A DNA stretch of 64,000 nucleotides from Herbaspirillum sp. meg3 (lineage in GTDB: Bacteria; Pseudomonadota; Gammaproteobacteria; Burkholderiales; Burkholderiaceae_D), in the NCBI RefSeq assembly GCF_002257565.1, contig NZ_CP022736.1, forward strand, positions 2,728,001 to 2,792,000. Reading direction: 5' to 3'. The position numbers and the translations under genes are program-made. How positions within the stretch are numbered: position 1 is the first letter of the stretch; each line of letters opens with the position of its first letter. Positions 1 through 8,333 of this stretch are shown here, piece after piece. A model generated the notes under the pieces. The model saw nothing but the letters and a program-made list of their open reading frames with translations, was not told the origin of the DNA and ran no database searches.

Positions 1-1533
1 ACCCGCGGCCCCAACCATGTGTTCGAGCTGGCCAACGCACCGTACATGGAACTGATCGGCAACCGGCCCATCATCGGAAGAAGTGTCAGAGAATCCTTGC
101 CCGAACTGGAGGGCCAGAGCGTGCTGGGTCTGCTCGACGAGGTCTATCGCCACGCCGAACCGCACATCGGCCGCTCGCTGGGTGTCAATCTGAGACGCAG
201 CAGCACGGGTATGGCGGAAGAGCGGTTCTTCGACTTCGTCTACCAACCGATGCTCAAGCCCGACGGCAGCATTGAAGGCATCGCCGTGGTGGCGTTTGAA
301 GTCACCGAGCTGACGCGTGCTCGGCAGGCAGCTGAAGTCGCCAATCGCACCAAGGACGAATTTTTGGCCATGCTGGGCCATGAGTTGAGAAATCCTCTCA
401 CTCCAATTTTGACTGCGGTGCACCTGATGCGCCTGCGCGGTGGCGGGGGTGTGGAAAAAGAGTGCAGCGTCATCGAACGCCAGGCGCGTCATCTGGTGCG
501 ACTGGTCGACGATTTGCTGGATGTATCGCGGGTAGCACAAGGAAAAATCAATTTGCAAAAGAAGAAAATAGAAATCGCGGACGTCATTGCCAAGGCGATC
601 GAAACCGCCAGCCCGCTACTGGAAGAGCGCCATCATCGCCTGAGCATCAATGTGCCCTCCCAGGGGCTGCTGGTGCATGCCGATCCCGAGCGGCTGACAC
701 AGGTACTCGCCAACCTGCTGACCAATGCCGGCAAGTACACCGAAAATCGCGGCCACATCAGCATTGACGCAATGCTGGAAAACAACCAGATTGTCATTGA
801 TGTGCGTGACAACGGCATCGGCATCAAAGCCGAGATGTTGCCGCATGTCTTTGACATGTTTGCGCAAGAGACTCAAGCCATTGACCGCGCCGGCGGTGGC
901 CTGGGGCTGGGGCTTGCCATTGTGCGCAGCCTGACCGAATTGCATGGCGGTTCGGCGCATGTCTATAGCGCGGGCGTGGGAATGGGCAGCGTATTCACTA
1001 TCAAACTGCCTGCCGTGATGAGCGAGACTACACCGCTTCTGTTGCCGTTACCGACGACCGATACAATCGCGCTGACGCCAGGCGGTGATGCCTGCGCGAT
1101 CCTGATCGTCGACGACAATCAGGATGCCGCGCAAATTCTTGGTGAACTGCTATCCATGCAGGGACACGATGTCCGTGTTGCCTATGACGGCCCGTCGGCG
1201 CTCGATGCGGTCAAGCATTTCACACCACGCATCGCCTTGCTCGATATCGGCCTGCCCATCATGGACGGCTATGAAGTCGCAGGACATTTGCGCGCCCTGC
1301 CGCATCTGCAAGGCATAGGTCTGATCGCCCTGACGGGGTATGGCCAGGCCAGCGATCGTCTGCGCTCCGCCAATGCCGGTTTCGACCACCATCTGGTCAA
1401 GCCGGTCGACATTGATGTGGTGGAAGAGCTGATCCGGGCGACGCTGACTGCGCGTCCTGCGGATTCTCAGATGCCGCCGGCCATCCTGGCTGCTGCGGGC
1501 GACAACAGCAACGCCGGGCGGGAATTGTCCTGA
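1..1533 (+). CDS. Hybrid sensor histidine kinase / response regulator (5' partial)
   Basis: The reading frame is open to the left edge and the first codons already read as the middle of a PAS domain, so the true start lies outside the window; a GTG at 19 is in frame but internal. In partial numbering there is a PAS-like domain to about residue 95, a HisKA H-box with the phospho-acceptor at about H127 (HELRNP), an HATPase domain with DNGIGI and GLGLGL signatures, then a C-terminal receiver domain starting ILIVDDN with phospho-Asp near D415 (LLDIGLP). No membrane segment is visible in the part present. The signal sensed is unknown. A hybrid kinase with a C-terminal receiver normally passes phosphate to another protein; none is next to it here. 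Confidence 0.9.
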   Translation, partial: TRGPNHVFELANAPYMELIGNRPIIGRSVRESLPELEGQSVLGLLDEVYRHAEPHIGRSLGVNLRRSSTGMAEERFFDFVYQPMLKPDGSIEGIAVVAFEVTELTRARQAAEVANRTKDEFLAMLGHELRNPLTPILTAVHLMRLRGGGGVEKECSVIERQARHLVRLVDDLLDVSRVAQGKINLQKKKIEIADVIAKAIETASPLLEERHHRLSINVPSQGLLVHADPERLTQVLANLLTNAGKYTENRGHISIDAMLENNQIVIDVRDNGIGIKAEMLPHVFDMFAQETQAIDRAGGGLGLGLAIVRSLTELHGGSAHVYSAGVGMGSVFTIKLPAVMSETTPLLLPLPTTDTIALTPGGDACAILIVDDNQDAAQILGELLSMQGHDVRVAYDGPSALDAVKHFTPRIALLDIGLPIMDGYEVAGHLRALPHLQGIGLIALTGYGQASDRLRSANAGFDHHLVKPVDIDVVEELIRATLTARPADSQMPPAILAAAGDNSNAGRELS

Positions 1534-1567
1534 TTTTGTCGGCGAGGATGGATATTGACACATCAAC

Positions 1568-1596
1568 AAAAATCGTCCCTGCGGGCGATTTTTTAA
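1568..1596 (+). terminator. Rho-independent terminator after the hybrid kinase
   Basis: AAATCG-CCC pairs with GGG-CGATTT around a three-base loop, with one bulged T, followed by a run of six Ts. It lies 35 bases after the kinase stop. Confidence 0.75.
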
Positions 1597-1778
1597 TTGG
1601 AGACCGGGCTCTTTCACGAAAGGCTGCATCAGATGTTTTTTGAGAATCGTCCTATATCAACGACTGCGCGAACCCCCTAAACTCGCGACTGCTTTCCGGT
1701 TCATCAATCCGGATGACAGCCAAATTTTTCCCTGTTGGTCCCGTTCTCGCCCCCGTGGGACGGTTTTTTTTGACATCC

Positions 1779-2306
1779 ATGCCGATATCCCGCCTACTTT
1801 CCTCATCCTGCCGAACCTGTTGCCGAGTACTGTGCGTTTTCGTACTTACGGCACTTGCCGCACCTCTCCACCTTGCTCAGGCCGCTGAGCCCAAGGCGGC
1901 TCCTGCTTCAGTCAATCGCCTGCTGGCAGAAGAAGCCGTGAGCAGCCTGTCGAGTGGTATCCGCTATCGCTTCGGTAGCACCAATCCCGATCGTGGTCTG
2001 GATTGCAGCGCATTCGTCGGCTATTTGTTCAAGGAAGCCGTCGGTGAAGACTTGCCGCGCACGGCAAAGGAAATCAGCGATATGGGCAAGCACGTGGGCC
2101 TGAACGATATGGAGCCGGGCGACCTGGTCTTTTTTGGCAAGGGAAAGCGCCACGTGTCCCATGTCGGGATCTATGTCGGCGGCAAGAAATTCATTCATGC
2201 CTCGCGCAAACATGGCGCCGTCTATGAATCGGGTCTGAATGAGCCTTACTGGCAAAAGCATTTCAGTGGCGCGCGCCGTTTGACAACTACACTGCCGCGA
2301 TCCTGA
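1779..2306 (+). CDS. Secreted NlpC/P60-family peptidase
   Basis: A C40-type cysteine peptidase of about 175 residues, a family that cleaves peptidoglycan stem peptides in the envelope. The catalytic Cys lies in DCSAFVGY and the His in HVSHVGIYVGG, followed by the FIHAS segment that supplies the third polar residue. The start at 1779 gives an N-terminus with a basic stretch, a hydrophobic core and an AQAAE cleavage-like site; the frame is open back to 1713, but that would put 22 extra residues before the signal peptide. It is a single-domain enzyme with no cell-wall binding module. It stands alone, between terminators on both sides. Family assignment is firm; the exact bond cut is not known. 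Confidence 0.85.
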   Translation: MPISRLLSSSCRTCCRVLCVFVLTALAAPLHLAQAAEPKAAPASVNRLLAEEAVSSLSSGIRYRFGSTNPDRGLDCSAFVGYLFKEAVGEDLPRTAKEISDMGKHVGLNDMEPGDLVFFGKGKRHVSHVGIYVGGKKFIHASRKHGAVYESGLNEPYWQKHFSGARRLTTTLPRS

Positions 2307-2330
2307 ACGCTCCTGCCGTTTATCTTCCCT

Positions 2331-2363
2331 TCAAAATAAAAAAGCTGCTCCGAAGAGCAGCTT
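2331..2363 (-). terminator. Bidirectional terminator between NlpC and the ABC operon
   Basis: A perfect ten-base stem (AAAGCTGCTC/GAGCAGCTTT) with a CGAA loop. The U-tract is better on the minus strand, where the ABC transporter operon ends at 2437, but the hairpin also serves the convergent peptidase gene. Confidence 0.8.
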
Positions 2364-2436
2364 TCAGTTCGTCCCTGCCAACGCAGGGTCGATATAACAG
2401 CTGTTTTTGTTAGTTATGCTGCGCCGTTGTCAGGCA

Positions 2437-3231
2437 TTATTGCTTGGTGATAGCAGCCGGCAGATGGCGGCCGTGGAACTTGACGTAGATCGCGTCCAGC
2501 TTGCCATTGCGGTGGTTGGTGACGACCCAGTTGTTGATCCATTCCTTCAGGCGAGGTTGATTCTGGTTGAAGGCGATGCCCAGATCAAAATCCTTTTGTG
2601 CGAACTTCAGTTCCAGGTTCTTGCCTGGTGCGCGCTTGATCATTTCCGCCAGATTGGATGGGGTGCTGGAGAAGATTTCGACCTGGCCGGTGACCATCGA
2701 CGTGATCAGCGTGGCGTCGTCTTCATAGCGCACGATCTCGGCGCCCTTCGCTTGTGCTGTCGTCAGCGTGTCGTTGACGGTGGCACGTGTCAGGCCGATA
2801 CGTTTGCCGTTGAGGTCGTTGTAATCCTTGATTTGCATGCTCTTCGGGCCGCCGACAATGATGGTGATCACGGCATAAGGCACGGAAAAGTCGACTACCT
2901 TGGCGCGCTCAGGCGTGATCGACAAGTCGGCGATGACGACGTCGGCACGATTGGCTTGCAGTGTCGGGATGCGTGCAGCGTTGGTGACCGGCACGATTTC
3001 CAGCTTCACGCCCAGATCCTTGGCGAATTGCTCGGCAGTTTCGACGTCGGAGCCGGCAGGTTGCAGGTTGGCGTCGGCAAAGCTGAACAGCGGTGTACCC
3101 ATGGCGATCGCCACGCGGACCTTACCGGCCTTCTTGATGTCGTCGAGCTGGTCGGCCATGGCTACGTGGGCCAGGCCGGCGGTCAGCAGCGCAGCGATAC
3201 AAGTACGGGCGAAGAGGTGATTCAGTTTCAT
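2437..3231 (-). CDS. ABC transporter substrate-binding protein, polar amino acid family
   Basis: A periplasmic binding protein of 264 residues in the SBP_bac_3 family. The start at 3231 (MKLNHLF) is preceded by a strong AAGGAG and begins a signal peptide ending near AHVAMA; an in-frame ATG ten codons upstream has no ribosome site. The family features are the opening DDIKKAGKVRVAIA, the ADVVIADLSITPERAKVVDFS segment and the second-lobe GKRIGLTRATVND stretch. It is the last gene of a four-gene operon (two permeases, ATPase, binding protein), separated from the ATPase gene by 68 bases. The family usually binds polar amino acids, but the next operons handle sugar acids, so the ligand is open. Confidence 0.88.
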   Translation of the reverse strand: MKLNHLFARTCIAALLTAGLAHVAMADQLDDIKKAGKVRVAIAMGTPLFSFADANLQPAGSDVETAEQFAKDLGVKLEIVPVTNAARIPTLQANRADVVIADLSITPERAKVVDFSVPYAVITIIVGGPKSMQIKDYNDLNGKRIGLTRATVNDTLTTAQAKGAEIVRYEDDATLITSMVTGQVEIFSSTPSNLAEMIKRAPGKNLELKFAQKDFDLGIAFNQNQPRLKEWINNWVVTNHRNGKLDAIYVKFHGRHLPAAITKQ

Positions 3232-3299
3232 GCAGGTCTCCTTGGTTTGATTGTGTTGCAATGAAAAAATAAAAATCAGAATGCCGGATGAATGTCGAC

Positions 3300-4061
3300 T
3301 TACAAGCCGTTGTTCAGGAAGGCGCGCAGTTCCGGCGTCTTGGGGTTGTCCAGCATTTCACCCGGGCCGACTTCCCACACCGTGCCCTGATGCATGTAAA
3401 TGATGCGATCGGCCACGCGCTTGGCGAAGGCCATTTCGTGGGTCACGAGCAGCATGGTCATGCCGCCGGCTGCCAGGTCTTCCATCACCCGCAGTACTTC
3501 GCCGGTCAGTTGCGGGTCGAGCGCCGAGGTGACTTCATCGAACAGCATGACCTTTGGCGCCATCGCGAGGGAACGGGCAATCGCCACGCGCTGTTGCTGG
3601 CCACCCGACAGTTGCTCTGGATAGGCGTCAGCCTTGTTGCCCAGGCCGACCTGCTCCAACGCCGCCATCGACACGGTCAACGCCTGCGCTTTTGGTTGTT
3701 GCTTGACGTGACGCAGCGCCAGCATGATGTTCTCCTGCACGGTCAGATGCGGGAACAGGTTGTAGCTCTGAAACACGATGCCGACTTCCTGACGCAGCTT
3801 GTGCAGATCGACATGCGGATCGTCAACGCGCATACCGCATACGTCGATGGTGCCGGAGTCGACTTTTTCCAGGCGATCGATACAACGCAGAGCGGTGCTC
3901 TTGCCGGAGCCGCTGGCGCCGATGATGGCGATCATCTCGCCCTTTTGCACTTCGAAGGAAACCCCCTTCAGTACCTGATTGGAGCCAAAGCTCTTGTAGA
4001 TCTGGTCGACTTTGACGATAGGGCCTGTTTGGCCAACAGGGGTATTAACGGTTGCTGACAT
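3300..4061 (-). CDS. ABC transporter ATPase, polar amino acid type
   Basis: The nucleotide-binding subunit of the importer, 253 residues. Walker A is GASGSGKST, the signature is LSGGQQQRV, Walker B is VMLFDE, and the switch histidine is in LLVTHEM, as in GlnQ/HisP-type ATPases. The start at 4061 follows a GGAG and gives the usual family N-terminus after a short leader; an upstream in-frame start would add 18 residues unlike the family. It overlaps the end of the preceding permease gene by 17 bases, which suggests translational coupling. It would dimerise and drive the two permeases encoded upstream. Confidence 0.93.
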   Translation of the reverse strand: MSATVNTPVGQTGPIVKVDQIYKSFGSNQVLKGVSFEVQKGEMIAIIGASGSGKSTALRCIDRLEKVDSGTIDVCGMRVDDPHVDLHKLRQEVGIVFQSYNLFPHLTVQENIMLALRHVKQQPKAQALTVSMAALEQVGLGNKADAYPEQLSGGQQQRVAIARSLAMAPKVMLFDEVTSALDPQLTGEVLRVMEDLAAGGMTMLLVTHEMAFAKRVADRIIYMHQGTVWEVGPGEMLDNPKTPELRAFLNNGL

Positions 4062-4698
4062 TGAGCTTATTCTCCATCGATTCACTCCAGCGCGAGAGCG
4101 GGTAGCACAGTACAAAATAGAACACCCCTACCAGACTGAAAATCAGGAAAGGCTGAAAAATTGAGTTGTTGATAATCTGACCGGCGCGGGTCAGTTCGAT
4201 AAATCCGATCACGGACGCCAGCGAAGTCATCTTGATGACCTGCACCAGAAAGCCCACGGTCGGCGGCAACGACAGACGGAACGCCTGAGGAATGATCACC
4301 AGGCGCAGTGTCTGCCAACGGGTCAGCGACAGGCACTCGGCGGCTTCCCACTGCGGACGCGGCATTGCTTCGACGCAACCGCGCCAGATATCGCCCAGAT
4401 AGGCGCTGGTATAGACCATCATCGCCAGACCGGCGGCAACCAATGCCGGCAAAGCGAAGCCGTACACGGACAGGCCGAAATAGACGATGAACAACAGGAT
4501 CAGCAGCGGAATACCCTGAATGCACTCGATGTACACCAGCGTCGGCATCCACAGCCAGCGGCGCGGAGAAATCCGCGCCAGCATCACCGCAAAACCACCG
4601 ATGCTGCCGAGGATGAAGGCCAGGCCGGACAGTACCAGCGTCCACCAGATCGACTGCACCAGATAAAAGAAATGTCCCCAGGAGAAACTGCCGATCAT
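4045..4698 (-). CDS. ABC transporter permease, polar amino acid type (second permease)
   Basis: An inner-membrane permease of 217 residues in the HisM/GlnP family. It has about five membrane segments and the conserved EAA-type loop (AMPRPQWEAAECLSLTRWQT) that contacts the ATPase. The start at 4698 is fixed by an ATGA overlap with the stop of the upstream permease and by a GGGAG before it; a longer open frame upstream reads as non-membrane sequence in the wrong frame of its neighbour. Together with the other permease it should form the heterodimeric pore. Confidence 0.9.
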   Translation of the reverse strand: MIGSFSWGHFFYLVQSIWWTLVLSGLAFILGSIGGFAVMLARISPRRWLWMPTLVYIECIQGIPLLILLFIVYFGLSVYGFALPALVAAGLAMMVYTSAYLGDIWRGCVEAMPRPQWEAAECLSLTRWQTLRLVIIPQAFRLSLPPTVGFLVQVIKMTSLASVIGFIELTRAGQIINNSIFQPFLIFSLVGVFYFVLCYPLSRWSESMENKLNVSNR

Positions 4699-5477
4699 GA
4701 TGCACTCCCGTTGGTGTTCGAAGGTGTTGTTGTGACTGCTGCAACATTTGGCTGGAATGGCGGGATCGCAGGTGGACGGCGGCGAGCCATTTCCGCGGCG
4801 GCGCGACGGATGACGCGGCGGCGCTTGAACAGGTATTCGCCGAAACCCCATGCCAGCAGCTTGACCAGAATCGACAGCGCCAGGTACATGAAGGCGACCA
4901 CGATATAGGTTTCCAGCGAGCGGAACGTATCCGACTGCACGGTGTTGGCGATCGCGGTCAGTTCTTCAGCCGAGATCTGCGAAGCCATGGCAGACGCTTG
5001 CATCATCAGCAGGAACTGGCTGGTCAGCGCCGGATAAACACGCTCGATTGATGGTTGCAGCATGACGTGCCAAGCAATGCGCCAGCGCGACAGGCCGAGG
5101 CATTCAGCGGCTTCGATCTGGCCCTTTGGTACCGATTCCAGGCCGGCGCGAATGATTTCTGCAGCGTAGGCAGCGATATTGATGATCATCGCCAGCACCG
5201 CAGCGGCAAACGTCGGCATATGGATGCCGAGGCTGGCCAGACCGAAATACAGCAAGAAGATCTGCACCAGAAAAGGCGTGTTGCGCACCGCTTCGATATA
5301 GGCGGAACAAGCTTTGGAAATATAGCGGTTGCTGCCGCGCTTGAGGAATGCGATCAACGTGCCGACCGAGACGCCGACGACGATTGCAACCGTGGTCATC
5401 TTCAGCGTCAGCCATGCACCGGTCAGAAAAACCGGCCAATACGGCGCAAGAGGACCAAAATTAAGTGAAAAACCCAT
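4695..5477 (-). CDS. ABC transporter permease, polar amino acid type (first permease)
   Basis: The first gene of the importer operon, 260 residues, same family as the next permease. Hydrophobic segments begin at about residue 15 (VFLTGAWLTLKMT) and the EAA loop reads SVPKGQIEAAECLGLSRW. The start at 5477 gives MGFSLNFGPLAPYW, typical of the family; the ribosome site (AAGGG) is rather far upstream. The C-terminus carries a basic and then Pro/Thr-rich tail of about 45 residues beyond the last membrane helix, longer than usual. A long leader of some 350 bases may precede the gene. Confidence 0.88.
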   Translation of the reverse strand: MGFSLNFGPLAPYWPVFLTGAWLTLKMTTVAIVVGVSVGTLIAFLKRGSNRYISKACSAYIEAVRNTPFLVQIFLLYFGLASLGIHMPTFAAAVLAMIINIAAYAAEIIRAGLESVPKGQIEAAECLGLSRWRIAWHVMLQPSIERVYPALTSQFLLMMQASAMASQISAEELTAIANTVQSDTFRSLETYIVVAFMYLALSILVKLLAWGFGEYLFKRRRVIRRAAAEMARRRPPAIPPFQPNVAAVTTTPSNTNGSAS

Positions 5478-5932
5478 GCCGATGATGCCCTTTATACTTG
5501 GCGTTCTATCTTGTTCGGCGATGTAATGACAGTGGAGGACACGAGGAACGGAACAACAAAGGCGATCCACCGTGAAACGAATTTCCCCTGCGCTCGCGAC
5601 TTTACCGTTCGAATCTGTACTGCCGAATCCGAAGCGATGCCGCTTACCTGCGGTGTGTGCGTTGTTGTTATTGGTTACTGTCGCCCACCGTCACTACTAC
5701 TACCGACTCGCTACCCTTTTACCCTTGGTTCATGACCGGCAACATTGCGTTGTCTCCTGCCGGATAAAGAACCAGGTTGGCTATCTTGCTACCCACCCTT
5801 GCTTGCTGCTTTTGCCTTGAGCGGAGCAAAGATAGCATGGATGTACGATAACATACAATTAAAAAATGTGCGTATTCACCTATTCCCCTTAAAGCGCTTA
5901 TTTAGCGGTAACAGGGACGCTTTCCGAGGCGG
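5478..5932. other. Intergenic region between uronate dehydrogenase and the ABC operon
   Basis: 455 bases without a convincing gene; short open frames on both strands lack ribosome sites and family likeness. It holds a candidate minus-strand promoter and operator at 5829-5859 for the ABC operon. I see nothing else recognisable between 5478 and 5820, which would be a long untranslated leader if that promoter is used. Confidence 0.5.
5829..5859 (-). promoter_or_regulatory. Candidate promoter and operator of the ABC transporter operon
   Basis: On the minus strand TTGTAT (5858-5853) and TATCTT (5834-5829) are 18 bases apart, a fair sigma-70 pair. Across the -35 and the spacer lies an inverted repeat, TGTA-N8-TACA (5842-5857). 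The ATTGTATG that begins it recurs over the -10 of the kdgD promoter candidate at 7282. A shared regulator is inference. Confidence 0.35.
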
Positions 5933-6802
5933 TTATTTGGGATCGAAAGGCCCTGTGACGGTGAAGATGCCGCCTTGATAGACGCGTACCGGATCGTCAG
6001 CCGCAGGCATGGGCTGCGCTTCGATCTTGGCGCGGTAGATGTCGGACGTGTCGCGCGCCTTGAAGCCGAGATGTGCGGCATAGCGGTTATCCCACCAGGT
6101 CGACGGATTGTCAGACATCCCGTACACGACGGTGTGACCGACATCCGGGGTGAACAGGCTGCAGCGCAGCAGCTCGGTCAGGTCATCGTAGCTCAGCCAG
6201 CTGGCCAGCGAACGGCGATCCTTCGGTTCAGGGAAGGACCAACCGATGCGGATGCTGACGGTTTCGATACCGTAGCGGTCAAAGTTGAACTGCGCCATGT
6301 CTTCGCCATATGACTTCGACAGCCCGTAATAACCGTCGGGACGACGCAAATCGCGTACATCGATCTTTTCGTCCTGACGATAAAAGCCGGTGACATGATT
6401 GGAGCTGGCGAAAATAACGCGTTTGACGCCATGGCGGCGCGCCGCTTCATAGACGTGGAAGATGCCCTTGATATTGGCTTCGAGGATTTCTTCAAACGGA
6501 CGCTCGACCGAAACACCGCCCAGGTGGACGATAGCGTCGCAGCCGGCGATCAGTGCGTCCATTGCCGCGCGATCCGCAAGGTTGCAAGGGACAACTTCTT
6601 CGTGCGCCGCAGCGTCGCCCTGCAAGGCCGCAGCCAGATCGGAGACACGCAGGACGTCTGCAAATGCCGCCAGCCGTGGACGCAAGACTCTACCCAGGCC
6701 GCCACCGGCGCCGGTCAGCAATAAGCGACCGAACTTCTGACCGGATGAGGATGAATGCAAATCGGATGCTGCCGTGCTTGAAGTTGTTGCTTGGTCGGCC
6801 AT
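5933..6802 (-). CDS. udh: Uronate dehydrogenase
   Basis: A short-chain-type NAD-dependent dehydrogenase of 289 residues that oxidises D-glucuronate or D-galacturonate to the aldarolactone. The N-terminal nucleotide motif is TGAGGGLG, the catalytic YxxxK is YGLSK within DGYYGLSKSYGED, and the active-site serine lies in FASSNHVTG. The IRIGWSFPEPKDRRSLASWL segment and the STWWDNRYAAHLGF segment are characteristic of Udh rather than of other epimerase-like proteins. The start at 6802 gives MADQATT; the first 20 or so residues are Ser/Thr-rich and variable. The neighbouring kdgD acts three steps later in the same oxidative pathway; glucarate dehydratase and the semialdehyde dehydrogenase are not in the window. 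Confidence 0.88.
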   Translation of the reverse strand: MADQATTSSTAASDLHSSSSGQKFGRLLLTGAGGGLGRVLRPRLAAFADVLRVSDLAAALQGDAAAHEEVVPCNLADRAAMDALIAGCDAIVHLGGVSVERPFEEILEANIKGIFHVYEAARRHGVKRVIFASSNHVTGFYRQDEKIDVRDLRRPDGYYGLSKSYGEDMAQFNFDRYGIETVSIRIGWSFPEPKDRRSLASWLSYDDLTELLRCSLFTPDVGHTVVYGMSDNPSTWWDNRYAAHLGFKARDTSDIYRAKIEAQPMPAADDPVRVYQGGIFTVTGPFDPK

Positions 6803-6919
6803 GTTCAGTGTTTCCAGTATTGGGTAGGTATGCGGAATTCGTCTTGCTCTTGGGATCAAGCTGCCGGTGAAGGTCTTTGCGCCTGAGGCTGCCGTGGTGC
6901 GATGTCATTTCCGGCCTGT

Positions 6920-6958
6920 CTTGATTCGCGTGATACGTTGTCTTATAACGCGAGCAAG
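6920..6958. promoter_or_regulatory. 39-base imperfect dyad upstream of udh
   Basis: The left arm CTTGATTCGCGTGATA is matched by a right arm whose reverse complement reads CTTGCTCGCGTTATA, centred near 6939 and about 120-155 bases before the udh start. It has the size of an operator for a dimeric or tetrameric regulator; the regulator is not encoded in this region. Confidence 0.4.
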
Positions 6959-7261
6959 GATTATCGACCTCGCATCATTTCCTTGTCAAACAAAGTCCGA
7001 GGGAAAAATAAAATAATCCTGCGCTGCAGCGCATCAAATCAATGGCTTTCCCAACCATCTGAATTTGACCTGATCGAGAAATTACTTTAAGTATTTTGTT
7101 TTTAATATATATCAATATATTCAATTAATTAAACATCATAGTTAAAGTAAGTACTTACAATTATTCTCGCCAATCAAATAGCGCAGTAGCGCGCTGCATC
7201 AAACTTCCCCGATCAATCTACCCTTCCCCATTCGCCCGGCTGAAAAAGTCATTTATCGCCA

Positions 7262-7305
7262 TTGGCAAATGAGAAGATCGCATTGTATGATGACTGATAA
7301 CAAAT
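7262..7305 (+). promoter_or_regulatory. Candidate kdgD promoter with overlapping dyad
   Basis: TTGGCA (7262-7267) and TATGAT (7286-7291) are 18 bases apart, giving a start near 7298 and a leader of about 70 bases. A TTGT...ACAA dyad (about 7282-7305) covers the -10 element, as expected for a repressor site. Confidence 0.4.
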
Positions 7306-7370
7306 AATTCCAATCTAACTCAGAGACATTCTTCAGCCACTCCAGCCACCCAGCTACTTCTATCGCCATC

Positions 7371-8282
7371 ATGACGCCACAAGAACTTAAATCCATCATG
7401 GGCTCCGGCCTGCTTTCGTTTCCCCTGACTGACTTTGACGCCAACGGCGATTTCAACCGCCGCGGTTACATTGAGCGCCTGGAATGGCTGGCTCCTTACG
7501 GTGCAAGCGCCCTCTTCGCTGCCGGCGGCACGGGGGAATTCTTTTCGCTGACCGGCCAGGAATACCCAACCATCATCCAGACGGCCGTCGATACCTGCCG
7601 CGGCAAGGTGCCGATCATCGCCGGTGCCGGCGGCCCGACCCGCTACGCCATCGAATGCGCACAAGCTGCTGAAAAAGCCGGTGCGCACGGCATCCTGCTG
7701 CTGCCCCACTACCTGACCGAAGCCGGGCAGGATGGTCTGGCGGCGCACGTGGAAGCCGTTTGCAAGAGCGTCAAGTTTGGCGTGATCGTCTATAACCGCG
7801 GTCAATGCCGCATGACGCCCGCCACATTGGCGCGTCTGGCCGAGCGCTGCCCTAACCTGGTTGGTTTCAAGGACGGTATTGGCGATATCGAGCTGATGTC
7901 CTCGATCTATATGAAGATGGGCGACCGCTTCGCCTACCTCGGCGGCTTGCCGACGGCAGAAGTGTACGCCGCTGCCTACAAGGCGCTGGGCACGCCGGTG
8001 TATTCCTCGGCGGTGTTCAACTTCATCCCGAAAACCGCGATGGCGTTCTATCACGCCGTCGCCAACGACGACATGGCGACCCAGCATCACCTGCTGCGCG
8101 AGTTCTTCATGCCGTACCTGGAGATCCGCAATCGCATGCAAGGCTATGCAGTCAGCATCGTCAAGGCCGGCGCCCGTCTGGTCGGCCACGACGCCGGCCC
8201 GGTGCGTCCGCCGCTGACGGATCTCAACAGTGCCGAAGCAGAAGCACTGGGCGCCCTGATCGTCAAGCTGGGGCCGCAATAA
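7371..8282 (+). CDS. kdgD: 5-dehydro-4-deoxyglucarate dehydratase
   Basis: Converts 5-keto-4-deoxy-D-glucarate to 2-oxoglutarate semialdehyde, water and CO2, the penultimate step of oxidative uronate/aldarate breakdown. A DapA-superfamily barrel of 303 residues, the usual length. The Schiff-base lysine is K167 (VGFKDG) and the catalytic tyrosine Y141 (VIVYNRG); the AGGTGEFFSLT loop is typical of KdgD rather than of dihydrodipicolinate synthase. No clear Shine-Dalgarno precedes the ATG, yet the N-terminus MTPQELKSIMGSGLLSFP fits the family. It is transcribed away from udh, with which it shares a control region. Confidence 0.92.
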   Translation: MTPQELKSIMGSGLLSFPLTDFDANGDFNRRGYIERLEWLAPYGASALFAAGGTGEFFSLTGQEYPTIIQTAVDTCRGKVPIIAGAGGPTRYAIECAQAAEKAGAHGILLLPHYLTEAGQDGLAAHVEAVCKSVKFGVIVYNRGQCRMTPATLARLAERCPNLVGFKDGIGDIELMSSIYMKMGDRFAYLGGLPTAEVYAAAYKALGTPVYSSAVFNFIPKTAMAFYHAVANDDMATQHHLLREFFMPYLEIRNRMQGYAVSIVKAGARLVGHDAGPVRPPLTDLNSAEAEALGALIVKLGPQ

Positions 8283-8333
8283 AAATTGCCGAAAGAATTA
8301 ACGCCGTACCTCACCAAAACCCAAGGAGACAAG

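Larger units (their letters stand above)
6803..7370. other. Divergent control region udh / kdgD
   Basis: 568 bases between divergent sugar-acid genes. It contains a 39-base imperfect dyad at 6920-6958, a perfect 12-base palindrome GCGCTGCAGCGC at 7021-7032, an AT-rich stretch at about 7080-7170, and a candidate kdgD promoter at 7262-7291. Short open frames here look non-coding. Confidence 0.5.

Noticed and set aside
1713..1778. A longer N-terminus for the NlpC/P60 protein, and a hairpin-like GTCCC/GGGAC followed by Ts in the same stretch.
   Set aside because: The extension would precede the signal peptide. The stem is only five bases with a 14-base loop, too weak to call a terminator.
2407..4058. 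Two long plus-strand open frames (285 and 256 codons) antisense to the ABC binding protein and ATPase.
   Set aside because: The minus-strand genes have firm family motifs and ribosome sites; these frames have none.
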